Shown here: positions 1 to 9,306 of the stretch, piece by piece
How the letters are laid out: every line of letters starts with the position of its first letter
Position numbering within the stretch: position 1 is the stretch's first letter
Origin: Spirogloea muscicola
Taxonomy: Eukaryota; Streptophyta; Zygnematophyceae; Spirogloeales; Spirogloeaceae
Assembly (NCBI GenBank): GCA_009602725.1
Contig: WELB01000201.1
Span: 194,923 to 206,367 of the forward strand
Length of the DNA: 11,445 nucleotides
Reading direction: 5' to 3'
The notes under the pieces: generated by a model
The model's database searches: none
Told to the model about the DNA's origin: nothing
What the model saw: only the letters and a program-made list of their open reading frames with translations
Translations under genes and position numbers: made by a program

Positions 1-1112
1 GCGGGAGGCGCGGCGCGCCTCCGGCGGGCGGGCCGCAACAGCGCCGCTGCCGTGCTGCCCGCGCCTGGCCGGTGCTCGCTAAACCCTCGCCCCCATCACG
101 GGCCCTCGCCGTCGCAGCCGCCGCGGATCGCGGCCCGTAGCCGAGCAATGGATCGATCGATTCGTCCTTAGTTGCTCGTTCTGGGCCGCGCGGCGCAGAG
201 CGAGGACGGTGATGGCGGCGCCGGGCTCGTCCGCCGCCATCCAGTTCATCCGCGGCGTGGACGAGAAGACGGTCCCCGACGTGCGCCTGACGCGGTCTAG
301 GTGACGCGGCCAGCCCCTGGCCCTGCGTCAGCGTCCGCGCCAGCGTGTGCTGGTAGATCGTTGGGAGCTTGGCGCTAACGCCCAGCAGGCCCTCGTGACC
401 TCTGCCGCAAAACCCATTCCTCGCTATGTCGCTATTTTGGTCGTTGCCGCCGGACGATGAGCTCGCTCGCAGAGCAGGCAGCTAGTGTTTAGAGCTAGTG
501 CAGCTAGTGCAGCCTAGAGCTCGAGGCTGGCCAGCAGGGAAGGGCCTCAGAGCGGGCGGCCTTTGCTGCGCATGGCAGGGACGGGACGAACGGCGTGGCC
601 ACCTTCGTCTTCGACCAGCCGTCTGTCTTCGACTCGTCGCGGGAGCTCGGTGACATCACGGGCCTCTACATGATCGACGAGGAGGGCATACTTCAGGTCG
701 AGCGCCTGATCTTCCAGGGCCTTCGCCATTGCGAGTTGAAACCGGTGGCTCGCCGTGTTGGCTTTGCAAGCTACCGGTGCTTGACGTCCTCCTGGTCATG
801 AGCTCGTTCTCAGTGGTCGCATGCATACGCGCTAGCGGCTCTGCTTGTAGTGCAGTGTGTACGTCAATGTGTCCTATTGATACCAGCGTCCTTCTGTTGT
901 GCTCATGCGAATGGTAAGTGCTCCTACTAAGGCTGAAAACCGAAGCTTCTTCAATGCAGTCGGTGGATGTGAGCGCCAAGTTTGTCAATGGAAAGCCGGC
1001 GCGCATTGAGGCGAAGTACATCATGCGCAACACGCGTGACTGGGACCGCTTCATGCGCTTCATGGAGCGCTACTCTACCATCAATAACCTTGGCTTTCAG
1101 AAGAAGGATTGA
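1..1112 (+). CDS. PSB28: Photosystem II assembly protein Psb28, chloroplast-targeted, 5' end cut by window
   Basis: Psb28 is a small thylakoid-associated factor that binds photosystem II assembly intermediates (CP47 side) and is not kept in mature PSII. Exons by homology and frame: 1-71 (partial, putative), 199-300, 579-696, 960-1112, with stop TGA 1110-1112. From the Met at 212 the product is 119 residues, close to the roughly 110-residue cyanobacterial protein. Visible family motifs are [49 protein letters not shown] and [11 protein letters not shown]. Phases agree at each junction (AG+G after 300, phase 0 after 696). Plastid targeting needs an N-terminal extension. Position 1-71 in frame 1 is Arg/Ala-rich, acidic-free, and joins in frame across a GT-AG intron 72-198 to ARTVMAAPG, resembling a transit peptide with its cleavage region. 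That first exon is inference; the remaining three are secure. Met212 could instead be the start if targeting lies elsewhere. Confidence 0.93.
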
Positions 1113-1659
1113 GATGTATCACGAACACACAGGCTGACAGGCTTCCCCCTTTTCTCTTTCTTCTTACTTTGTACTCATTCATTCCTTCATGAAATGAGCA
1201 TTTTATCCTCCACTTGCATTATATTTGGGTTACACCCAGTTCCTTGTGGCAAGGGGGGAGCAAACACCCGGATATCATGCTCAGATAGAAGTGAGATCGG
1301 GCAAGTTGTCCTTGAGTAAGAAGGTGTTGGCACGTTAATGCAAATGCATCCTCAGATCCAAAGAGACAGCATGCCTGTGTGCAAGTACTAAGCTGAGAGC
1401 TTAGGTATAACCATGCACATTGCAAGTTTCCCTACGAAAAGTGAGGCAGTCTTATGCTGATGAACGGAACTGCAGCGTACGTGAAAGACGTCCCTGCAAG
1501 AGGACATCGCGCGTGACCTGAACCCCCATGCTGAATATTCAAGGAGAGTGCAAAGCTAGCTGCTTAAGCAGACTTCCAGTCTCAGATTGGGTATCCCAGA
1601 TAGAGAAAAATGCATCGCTTGTCCCTCTGCTTGCTGAGTACTGTGAGGTTGATAAGCTT
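1113..1659. other. 3' flank of PSB28, no gene recognised
   Basis: After the PSB28 stop there is a T-rich stretch (1145-1175) that probably belongs to the 3' UTR. I found no exact TGTAA or AATAAA in the first 150 bases, so the poly(A) site is not placed. The rest is unique-looking spacer with only short, compositionally ordinary open frames on either strand. Confidence 0.5.
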
Positions 1660-2485
1660 TGGGACTTCACCGCCTTTCTGGGCTTTTAAAAACACAGCCC
1701 CCGCCCCACTTGGAAGAGCTCACCTTCTAATACAGCTGTCACAGTCACGCCCCTCTATAGGGAAACCTCTCTTAACAATGTGGCATCCTTTTGCGGGCTG
1801 GCCCGTGGCAGCACTCGCCCCATCTTGACGAGCCACTTACTAATTTTGGGAAAAGCTACATCTTTTACTTCTTTATCCTGTACATTCCGATCTGCACTGA
1901 CTAGGATTTATTTAAGCGCCCCCTCGCAGAAGTCACTGAGAGTAGTTCCGTGCTTTTTTGCGCCTTTCACCCCTTTCGGACCTTGTACAGTCCTTTGGGC
2001 TGGCCTCTCTCAGCCATTGCCTAACAATGACAAAGAGCTAGTTTTTCACTTTTCGGGTGGACGCTCAATAAATTCTAGTCAACAAAAGCAGAGGCTTGCT
2101 TTTGCGCCTACTGGCCCTTTCGGACCTTCTTCACATTGTCTGGGCTGCTGACTATGAGTTACTAAGTGACCATCCCTTCGTGTTACTTGCTTACTTCTGT
2201 GTCTCACACTTTTCGGCCCCTTCGGATTTTGTCCATTTGATGAGCTTACTTTCTACTAAACATGCACCTATGATTGTCTCCACGTTGTTCGAGATCTGTT
2301 GTTCATTCTTTTGTGGCTTGCCCAGCCCTCGCCCTCCTTTGGATCTCATCTTCAGGCCCCTCTGTAGCTGCTAAACGCTTGTCGGCCCCTCTGAACCCTT
2401 GTCAATTCTTTTTGGGCTGGCTTATCACAGCCCTTGCCCCCATTTGGAGTGCCAGTACTTCTTTTGGAAGACCTGCTTCTCTTCG
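1660..2485 (+). repeat. Cluster of diverged copies of a short interspersed repeat
   Basis: Several degenerate copies of one sequence lie head to tail. The fullest are at about 1960-2040, 2104-2160 and 2382-2485; shorter cores lie at about 1680-1720, 1795-1830 and 2301-2345. The shared order is CGCCTTT or CGGCCCCT, then TTTCGGACCTTGT, a spacer, TTTGGGCTGGCCTCTCACAG, then CCCTTGCCCC and TTTGGAAGAGC. The copies at 1961 and 2105 align over about 40 bases at a 144-base offset. The GGGCTGG...CAGCC part is a short imperfect hairpin. Open frames read through it translate into recurring strings such as WAGLSQP, but they differ in frame and carry no domain, so I read it as non-coding repeat DNA. The family is not one I recognise. 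Confidence 0.65.
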
Positions 2486-2507
2486 GAAGAGTTGCTGTTC
2501 CAGAGAT

Positions 2508-2548
2508 TGGGGTGAGAAGAGGGAGGAGAAAGATAGACGGAGACAGGG

Positions 2549-2647
<99 letters not shown>

Positions 2648-3099
2648 NAGAGAGAGAGAGAGAGAGGAGAGGGGGTGGTGGGGGAGGGGGTCGGGAGAGG
2701 GTGATATAGGTGGGACGGAGACAGTGGGAGGGAGGGAGGATGGGGGGCAGACAGGGAGGGAGGGAGAAGATCGCGAGGTGGGAGGAACAGAAGAGGGAGG
2801 GTGATGGGTAGAGAGCGAGAGACAGCGAGTGTGAAGAAGGAGAACAGCAGTCGAAGAGGAAGGAGGCAGTGAGAGAGCCTGAGGGTACGTGCGTGTCGTG
2901 TGGAGTAGGACCAGCTCAGAGCAAGGCAGAGAGCGAGGCGAGTTTGAGGCAGCAAGAAGACCGACAGCGAGAGGGGGGGAGGAGAGAGCGCTGAACGCAG
3001 AGATGGAGACGTGGTAGTCGAGTGGAGGAGGAAAGGGAGAGCGAAGGTGTGGACGTTGCTCTGGCCCCCAATGTCCGGCTGCCCGACGCCGCCGCCGGC
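2508..3099 (+). promoter_or_regulatory. Purine-rich 5' region and probable leader of RPC5
   Basis: From about 2508 to 3060 the + strand is almost entirely A and G (GA repeat, then GGGAGG and GAGAAG runs). The region must contain the promoter and/or 5' UTR of RPC5. No convincing TATA box is present; GATATA at 2703 is the nearest match. Two upstream ATGs occur close to the RPC5 start: 3003 (four codons, stop at 3015-3017) and 3071 (a different frame, running past the main start to 3253). The transcription start cannot be located from sequence alone. Confidence 0.5.
2551..2666. repeat. (GA)n microsatellite with one unresolved base
   Basis: The + strand is an uninterrupted GA dinucleotide run of 116 positions apart from an N at 2648. 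Removing the N restores perfect GA alternation, so it looks like an inserted placeholder for unresolved length rather than a substituted base. The run begins about 550 bases upstream of the RPC5 start codon. Confidence 0.97.
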
Positions 3100-6000
3100 A
3101 TGCGGGGGAGTGACCCGGAGGACGTCAAGGTGGACGTCAAGACCGAGCCCAGCTCAGCAGCCGCTACCGGCGCCGCCAGGGGCCCTGCGCCAGCCGACGC
3201 CAGTGGCCCTGACGGCGAGGCCCGCGGCGGCGCTGCGCCGGACCGCGTCGTGAGGGAGATCGACGTCTTCCTGAACCCCAGCCTCGGTGGAGACGTGCAG
3301 GTGCTGCAGCCACTTGGGTCCTCTAGGACAAGGGCTTGTCAATGGCCGTCTAGTGTTCCGGCATCAGTTAGCGACTTCTATGTGCTGACTCGTGGTTACT
3401 GAGCTGGTCAGCTTAGCAGTAGGTGATGTACATCTGTCAATGTGCTTGCCTTTGCACTTGGCCACTTAGGCCCTTCATAACTCAGTGCACACTCCACTCT
3501 TTCGCTCCGCAGCTTCACCTGCTGCAGTACCCGCTGCGCCCGGCATGGCGGCCATACGGCGTCCAGGAGCGCTGCCAGGAGGCAAACCCTAAACCCCTAA
3601 ACCCAAATCCCGCTTCCTCACCCTCTCCTGCTGCTCGCATCTAGTCGCAAGGTCGCGTGGTAGACCCCCATGACCGCTCCCAGGCGGCCGCTACGTCGCC
3701 GCCCCTGCAGGTGCGGACGAAGGCGCGGCAAGCGCGACTGGAGGTGGACCTCGCCGTCGACGTGGCCGGTGAAAGCTTCGACGCCAGTGCGCCGGAGCAC
3801 CTCCGCATCCACAAGCAGGTCGCCCACTTGTGGCCCCTCCTCCCTCCTCCCTCCTCCACCACCCTCCTCCCCACCTTTCTCCTAGAATCGGTCATATGAC
3901 GAAGTGCCCACAAACCCCCTTCTCCTTCCTCCTCGGTCGATGCAGACACTCACCTCGACGCGACAGAACATGGCCGCCTCCTCGTACGCTGTCGGCATCC
4001 TATGTGGCGACCAGGTGTGGTGTCCCAAGGCTCCAAATCCAAAAACCTGCATTCAATGCCAATATTTAAGCAGTGGTTCGAACACGTGGATCCGCAAAGC
4101 TTGGTCAGCTAGTCATGGCTACCACAATGGTGGCCAGCGCCAGTTGCCACCATGGCAGCTGCCGCACTGACACCTGCCACCGCCAACGTGGTGGCTGGCG
4201 GCTGGTGGTGGGCCAGCTGCACCTCAACCCCCTCCGAGCCGTTGTCCAGCTCCGGCCGTCGCTCGCATACCTCGACGATGCAGATGCCGCCCGCCGTGCG
4301 GCAGCCAATGGCAGCAGGAGCGCCGGCGTGCCGACGGCGGCAGCGGCCGAGGATGCTGCCGCCGCGGAGGCTGCCGCTGACGAGATCATGGTCGAGGCTG
4401 ACGGGCTGGAGGCCAAGAACGAGCTTGTACCGTTGCAGGTCAGAGACTCATACTCTACCCCTAACCTACACGCCAAGTTTCTCAAATCTTAACCTTAACC
4501 TTAACATCGACTTATGTATACTAAACCCTCAAAGCGTACTGAAGCCAAGTGACGCAAACTGCCAGTCGTGCTTGTGCCTAAGGCCGTGCCCTGTGGACCT
4601 GGCCCCGCGGCAAAGCCCTTGCGGCGGACGTCAAAGCCGGCCGTGTAAGGTTGTCAGCCTAGCAGCTCCTGTCGCGGCGCACTGATGGGGCGGCTGTGGT
4701 GGTCGGCGGGGCGGCGGGGCGGGGTGCCATGGCAGGTGCACATCCGGCGGCGGGAGACGGAGCGCCAGGAGGAGAGCCGGCTGCAGTCGCATGCGTACCT
4801 CAAGCAGCAGGACGAGGCCGAGGTGAGGCACCAACCAAACCACCTCACCCCTAAACCCCTAAACCCCTAAACCCCCAAACTCTAAATCTTAAACCCCTCC
4901 TCCTTCCCCCTCCCACCTCCCTCCTTTGGTACATTGCCTCTGGCGTCACAGCTGCAGCTGCCAGCGTTCAGACCTTGGACCCTTACTCGAGAGCCAGGCG
5001 GCCCGCACACAAGTGCGGCGGTCGGTGCCGCCTCAGGTTGCCTGTCAGCAGATGCAAGAGGCTTGACTTTGTTTGCTCTGTTCACAATGTCGCCAGCCGT
5101 GGATCCAGCTCAAGACGTTCAGCGCCGGCTGCCCCGAGGCTCGCGCCATGCTGGGCCGGATGACGGCAGCGGGAATTGACCACGACAGTGGCGCTAAGAA
5201 CATCCCGTTCGTGCAGTCCAGGTCGGGCCAGCCGCTATGTTGCAGGACCGCCGCCTTGGCCAGCAAGTAGAGAACCCCAGTTGTCAAGTCTTACACAGAA
5301 TACCTTGTCATTAGGAAGTAACTGTAAAGTAGGCCTTATCTGTTAAGCCAAGCTTCCAGCCTTCTGCCGCTAATGGCAGATAGTGATTGACTTGGGCCTG
5401 GGCCAGGAGCCAGTACCTGGACACGCTGGTGCCTGGGCGAGCAGTTGCAGCCCACGGGTTGTTAGTACCGGCCGCGACGGAGGGCCCACCACATGGCAGT
5501 CTCTCCCGCAGGTGCACTATCCGTCACACACAGCAAGCTCTGCTCGGTATGCCGTGCGACAACGTGACTGAGCGACTCCTTCACAAAGCACACAAGGCTG
5601 TTTTGCTTGTTGATGCGAGCTTAAATCCTCTTGCGCAAGTAGGACTGCACATGCTCACCAAGCAGGGAGCAGCCTCCATACATAGATGGACGCCCAAAGT
5701 CAAGTGTCAAACCTTGACCGCCAGCTGGCTGTGAGTATGCAGTTACCTCGAGACGCTGCCGCTGTTGCGGCGGCTTATCATGCTCCTCTCCAAGGTACGC
5801 TGTCCCATCCTGAACCAGCAGGACGCCTCTCAAGTACATAAAGTTGCCAGCACAGCCTACGTCGTTGGTGCAGGGACTTTCATACCAAGCCCTGCTAAGT
5901 ACCTGGTATCTTGGTACTGCAAGATAATGTTGTCAGCATCCAACTGACCCCACTGTGACCGCGCTCGAGCTGTCGGGCTACTGTGTTTGAGTGCGTTGGC

Positions 6001-8699
6001 CTAAACCTATGCTATTTGATGTGATATAATCTGACACTTTACACCCAAACACTCAATCATAGAGCCCCCACGGGAGTGGCCTAGCATTGCAGCCTGCATC
6101 AGGCACGTGAATTGAGTTGCACCGCTCTGCCGCGGCGCCTGTTCTATATCCCACATTGCAGGGCCAAACACAGGTGCTGCAGTTTGAGCGGCTGATGAAG
6201 CTGGCGCCAGCGGGTGCGGCAGAGGCGGACGTGCTGCGCGTCCTCCGGCGTGCCGCCGTCCTCGTGCAGGGCTGCTGGGTGGCCTCCTCTGAGCTGCGCT
6301 ACGCCCATGCCGATGCACGTGCCGCGCGCGACTTTGTGCTCCTGCTATTTGCACACAGCCGCGTGATCGAGCGAGAGCAGCTCGACGAGCTCAAGGTTGG
6401 GACTGACCCCTCTCTCTTTTTCCACATACTCATCATAGACAGCTCTACTCAAAGGCCACTTGCCTCGTAGCAGGCTATGATTTGACAACCAGCACATCCA
6501 ATACGACGTAGCAGGTCACAGTGGCTATGGTCGGAGATGCATTGGTCAATCGTTTGGGTGGTCTTGCATAAGTGGATCTGAGCTTGGCCGTGGTCGTCGT
6601 GATGCCTGACAAGTTGGTAGGACGAGGTAGCCAGTGACAGCACCATGACGACATCTCGGCACACCAGTCACTTGGCCAGTGGTTTTGCGTCACTCCAAGC
6701 GTCCTAGCTTTCACGATCGCGCGGCCATCCCATCTTAAACCCTGCCAGCATATAGAAGTCATAGCACCTCACTCTCAAGTTCGACTCTGCCGGTGCCGGC
6801 AGGTGCCCAAGGAGCTACTGCGGGAGATCCTGGCAGCGGTGTCAGTGCAGCGCGGCAGCGCGGCTGGGTGGGAGTTCCTGGAGAGCACCGACAGGGCGTT
6901 TCTGAAGCGGCACCAGGACGTGGCGCGGGAGCAGGCGGCGCGGTGGGAGCGCGCGGAGGGCGGCCTGCGGGCCCGCGTGGCCGCACTGCGGCCGGCGACG
7001 GAAGCTGCAGACATGGTGGAGCTGATGGCGACGCCCGAGGCGGCGGACGTGCTACTTGCCGAGGAGGAGGGGGAGGAGGAGGAGGAGGGAGGGAGGCAGG
7101 GGCGCAGTGACAACGCCTCTGCTGCTGCGGCCGGCCCCTCGGGCCGGTGGGCTCGGCCGAGGCTGCCTGGCAGGCACGCCAGTGCCGGCTCGGAGGCAGC
7201 GCCCATGGACGTGGACAGTCCCCTGCGCTCAGGAAGGCCTTTGGCAAGCAGGGGCAAAGGCGGCGCGAGGGCCGGCCGCGGTCGCAGCGATGGTGAAGTG
7301 AATGGCGCAGACGGCGCCCGGGGGCCGGGACGAGGCAGCGAGCTCACGGCACTGAACAGGGAGCTGGCGGTCGTGGGCGAGCCGCCTCCTGCTGCCACCG
7401 CCCACTTCGCCTCTGCAGGGACGATGTCGGCCACGACCAGAGCCGCCCTCCCGGGCGCACTCCGCCAGATCTTCGAGAAACACAACGTCTGCACGTACGG
7501 CTAGTCACATGACCTGAAACACAACCCCCATTGTGACACAAATTTTCAAAGTCTAGTTACTGCCAAAGGTAGTCAACTGACAAGATATAGTGAGGACAGG
7601 CCCTGTCATGTAGTCCAGATGCTGCTGCATGAGCATGAGGCTTGATGTCTGATACTGTGTGTGTATGGCCGAGTCAAAGCTCGAGTGACAAAGTGGGAAT
7701 ATTGTGGCCATCCCTGCTGAATAATGTGATCATCTCTACTAAAAGGGCCTCCCCATGCGAGTCTCCTTAGCCTCCCTAAGGGCTCTACTTTTGTAAGCAA
7801 TAGGTGCTGTCACAAGACTTACCAACATGGCACGTATCCTGGCTCTTGCAGGCTCCAATTCATTAGCCAGTCGCTACGCGAGCTAGCAATCACGTCTGCA
7901 GCCAAACCAGCGACCAAGGCCTCGGCAATCGCGGCAACGGCCCTGGAGGCAACGTCCGTGCCGCCGGCCGAGCTCGCGGCCGAGGTCGCGAAGCTGGCAA
8001 CACAGATTGATGGTGCCTACTTCCTCTCATCGCTCAACAACGTCACCTTGGACCCCTTCAGGTCACTGCCAGTTCCCCTCTTGGCTGTCCCCCGGCACTG
8101 AGCTTTTCTCAATATCATGAAGCATCTGTGGCACTGTTAGGTGGACCTGGTGATGAGATGGAGGAATGACTTTGAGATAGAATGTTGAGTTCAAAATCAG
8201 GCTGACGAGATCCAATCTGGCTTTACATGGCACTTAGCTTTTATGTGCACGATGCTGTGCAAGTGCAGGGAGGTTGTCATCGCGCTGCTGAAGACGAGGG
8301 TGACAGGGATGGGCCTGCGCAAGACCGACATCATGGAGGCTGCGAAGCTGGCCCTCAAGACGGACGTACCCAACACTGTCTACCAAAAGGTGCAGCTTTT
8401 CAGAGGGACTCACTGCCTCCTTAAGTCATGAATCCATGGCAGATATATCTATGTATTGCACCTAAGCCATTCTTCTGTACAACATACTAAGGACGTGCAG
8501 AGGTTGCTTGTAAAGGTGACTCTGGCCTTTTGCTCGTGATCCACCCAGAGGCACAGCTGAGATGGAGGTCATCAAGTCACTGTGCTAGTATGACACCTCG
8601 GTTGCTCCTTTGCAATATGCACAGGTGTTGAAGGAGTTGTGCTACACCCGGGGCGGGGTGTGGGTCCTCAAGCCTGGGGACGGCCGTCCCTCAAATTGA
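3100..8699 (+). CDS. RPC5: DNA-directed RNA polymerase III subunit RPC5 (POLR3E / Rpc37 homologue), 14 exons
   Basis: RPC5 pairs with RPC4 (Rpc53) in a TFIIF-like subcomplex of nuclear RNA polymerase III, acting in initiation, termination and reinitiation on tRNA and 5S genes. Exons: 3100-3300, 3513-3581, 3711-3818, 3946-4014, 4217-4438, 4736-4822, 5097-5221, 5407-5511, 5743-5794, 6162-6395, 6803-7494, 7852-8061, 8269-8389, 8625-8699; 789 residues. Residues 1-60 are a low-complexity Ala/Gly leader. VVREIDVFLNP (about 55) and LHLLQYPLRPAWRPYG (68-83) open the Sin/RPC5 domain, followed by LHLNPL..VVQLRPSLAYLD (150-), EPWIQLK (252-), YLETLPLLRR (330-), FERLMKLAP and AVLVQGCWV (354-386). GWEFLESTDRAFLKRHQDV (about 446-464) ends the core. 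An acidic tract (511-519) and a disordered linker precede a C-terminal winged-helix extension ending VLKELCYTRGGVWVLKPG. The start is the first in-frame ATG after a stop near 2992. Intron 2 begins with GC. Introns 9, 10 and 11 (over 350 bases each) hold nothing recognised. Human POLR3E is about 708 residues, so this is full length. Confidence 0.93.
3584..3604 (+). repeat. Telomere-like CCCTAAA run at the 5' end of RPC5 intron 2
   Basis: The first bases after the intron 2 donor read AAACCCTAAACCCCTAAACC, which includes a perfect plant telo-box (AAACCCTAA). Mixed 7- and 8-base units (CCCTAAA and CCCCTAAA) are seen. Confidence 0.8.
4848..4898 (+). repeat. Telomere-like CCCCTAAA run in RPC5 intron 6
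   Basis: Three near-perfect CCCCTAAA units followed by decayed ones (CCCCCAAA, CTCTAAA, TCTTAAA) start 26 bases after the intron 6 donor. Related decayed runs (CCCCTAAC, CTTAACCTTAAC, CTAAACCCT) lie in intron 5 at about 4458-4530. Confidence 0.85.
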
Positions 8700-8775
8700 G
8701 GACACAAGAAGTAGTTGCATTTGCGGTGGAAACTGCCAACACTTGCAGCATTAAACATTGCTTATTTCTTGCTTT

Positions 8776-8780
8776 TGTAA
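8776..8780 (+). terminator. Possible TGTAA polyadenylation signal of RPC5
   Basis: TGTAA lies 77 bases after the RPC5 stop in a T-rich context. In chlorophyte algae TGTAA is the usual poly(A) signal, so the position is reasonable. A five-base motif is common by chance, and another copy lies in intron 13, so this is weak. Confidence 0.4.
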
Positions 8781-9306
8781 TGTGTATGCTGCCATGTTGG
8801 TGATATTGTGTGGCCAAGGAGCAGCAGTGAGAAAGTCATGAGCAGCTTAGCATAAAGAATTTGGAGAGTAAGACAGGCTCGCCTAACGACGACTAGAGGC
8901 AGCAGCCGGTGCTCTTCCAACACGCCAATGACTGCTTGGATCTGACCAACAGGTGCCGGGCGAACCAGAGGCAAGTGACGGGAGACTGTCAAAGATGGGC
9001 CACTCACCCCACTATTTGTGGCAGCAATGGATGACCGCTTGCTGCATCAAGTTGGGGTGAGGAGGAAGCATCCATTAGGTGGTTAATTAACTGAAAGAGG
9101 GCAGCCCAAAGAGAAGAGAGTTTTGAGTACTAGTAGGCAGGATGCGAGAGGAGGAGAGAAAAGAGTGAGCCTTGCAGTGGCGGAGACGAGCTTGCGCATT
9201 CAAGAGGGGAGGAAGGAAAGTGAGCTCCACCGAGAAGGGTAACAGGCCTGCAAGTCATCAACAAAGTTGTCATACATAGCAGCATCAGAGCATCAAGATC
9301 ATCAAC

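Noticed and set aside
1610-2374. Overlapping plus-strand ORFs with recurring WAGLSQP-like strings
   Set aside because: The recurrence comes from the DNA repeat family, appears in different frames, and also occurs from inverted copies; there is no start, domain or codon bias to support a protein.
2274-2955. Open frames through the GA tract on both strands (Arg-Glu and Ser-Leu repeats)
   Set aside because: GA dinucleotide repeats have no stops in any frame; the translations are products of the microsatellite and contain the N.
4060-4095. GGTTCGAAC resembling a tRNA B box in RPC5 intron 4
   Set aside because: No A box, acceptor stem or cloverleaf could be formed around it; it looks like a chance match.
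4105-4485. Minus-strand Ala/Ser-rich ORF opposite RPC5 exon 5
   Set aside because: Shadow of the GC-rich exon; the plus frame has the conserved RPC5 motif VVQLRPSLAYLD.
5512-5734. Continuation of the RPC5 exon 8 frame to a stop at 5734
   Set aside because: The frame stays open, but homology resumes at YLETLPLLRR (5744), and a GT donor at 5512 with a CAG acceptor at 5742 joins in frame, so the extension is intron.
6775-7494. Long minus-strand ORF (239 residues)
   Set aside because: It is the antisense shadow of GC-rich RPC5 exon 11 on the plus strand; its content is Ser/Pro/Ala low-complexity with no domain, while the plus strand matches RPC5.
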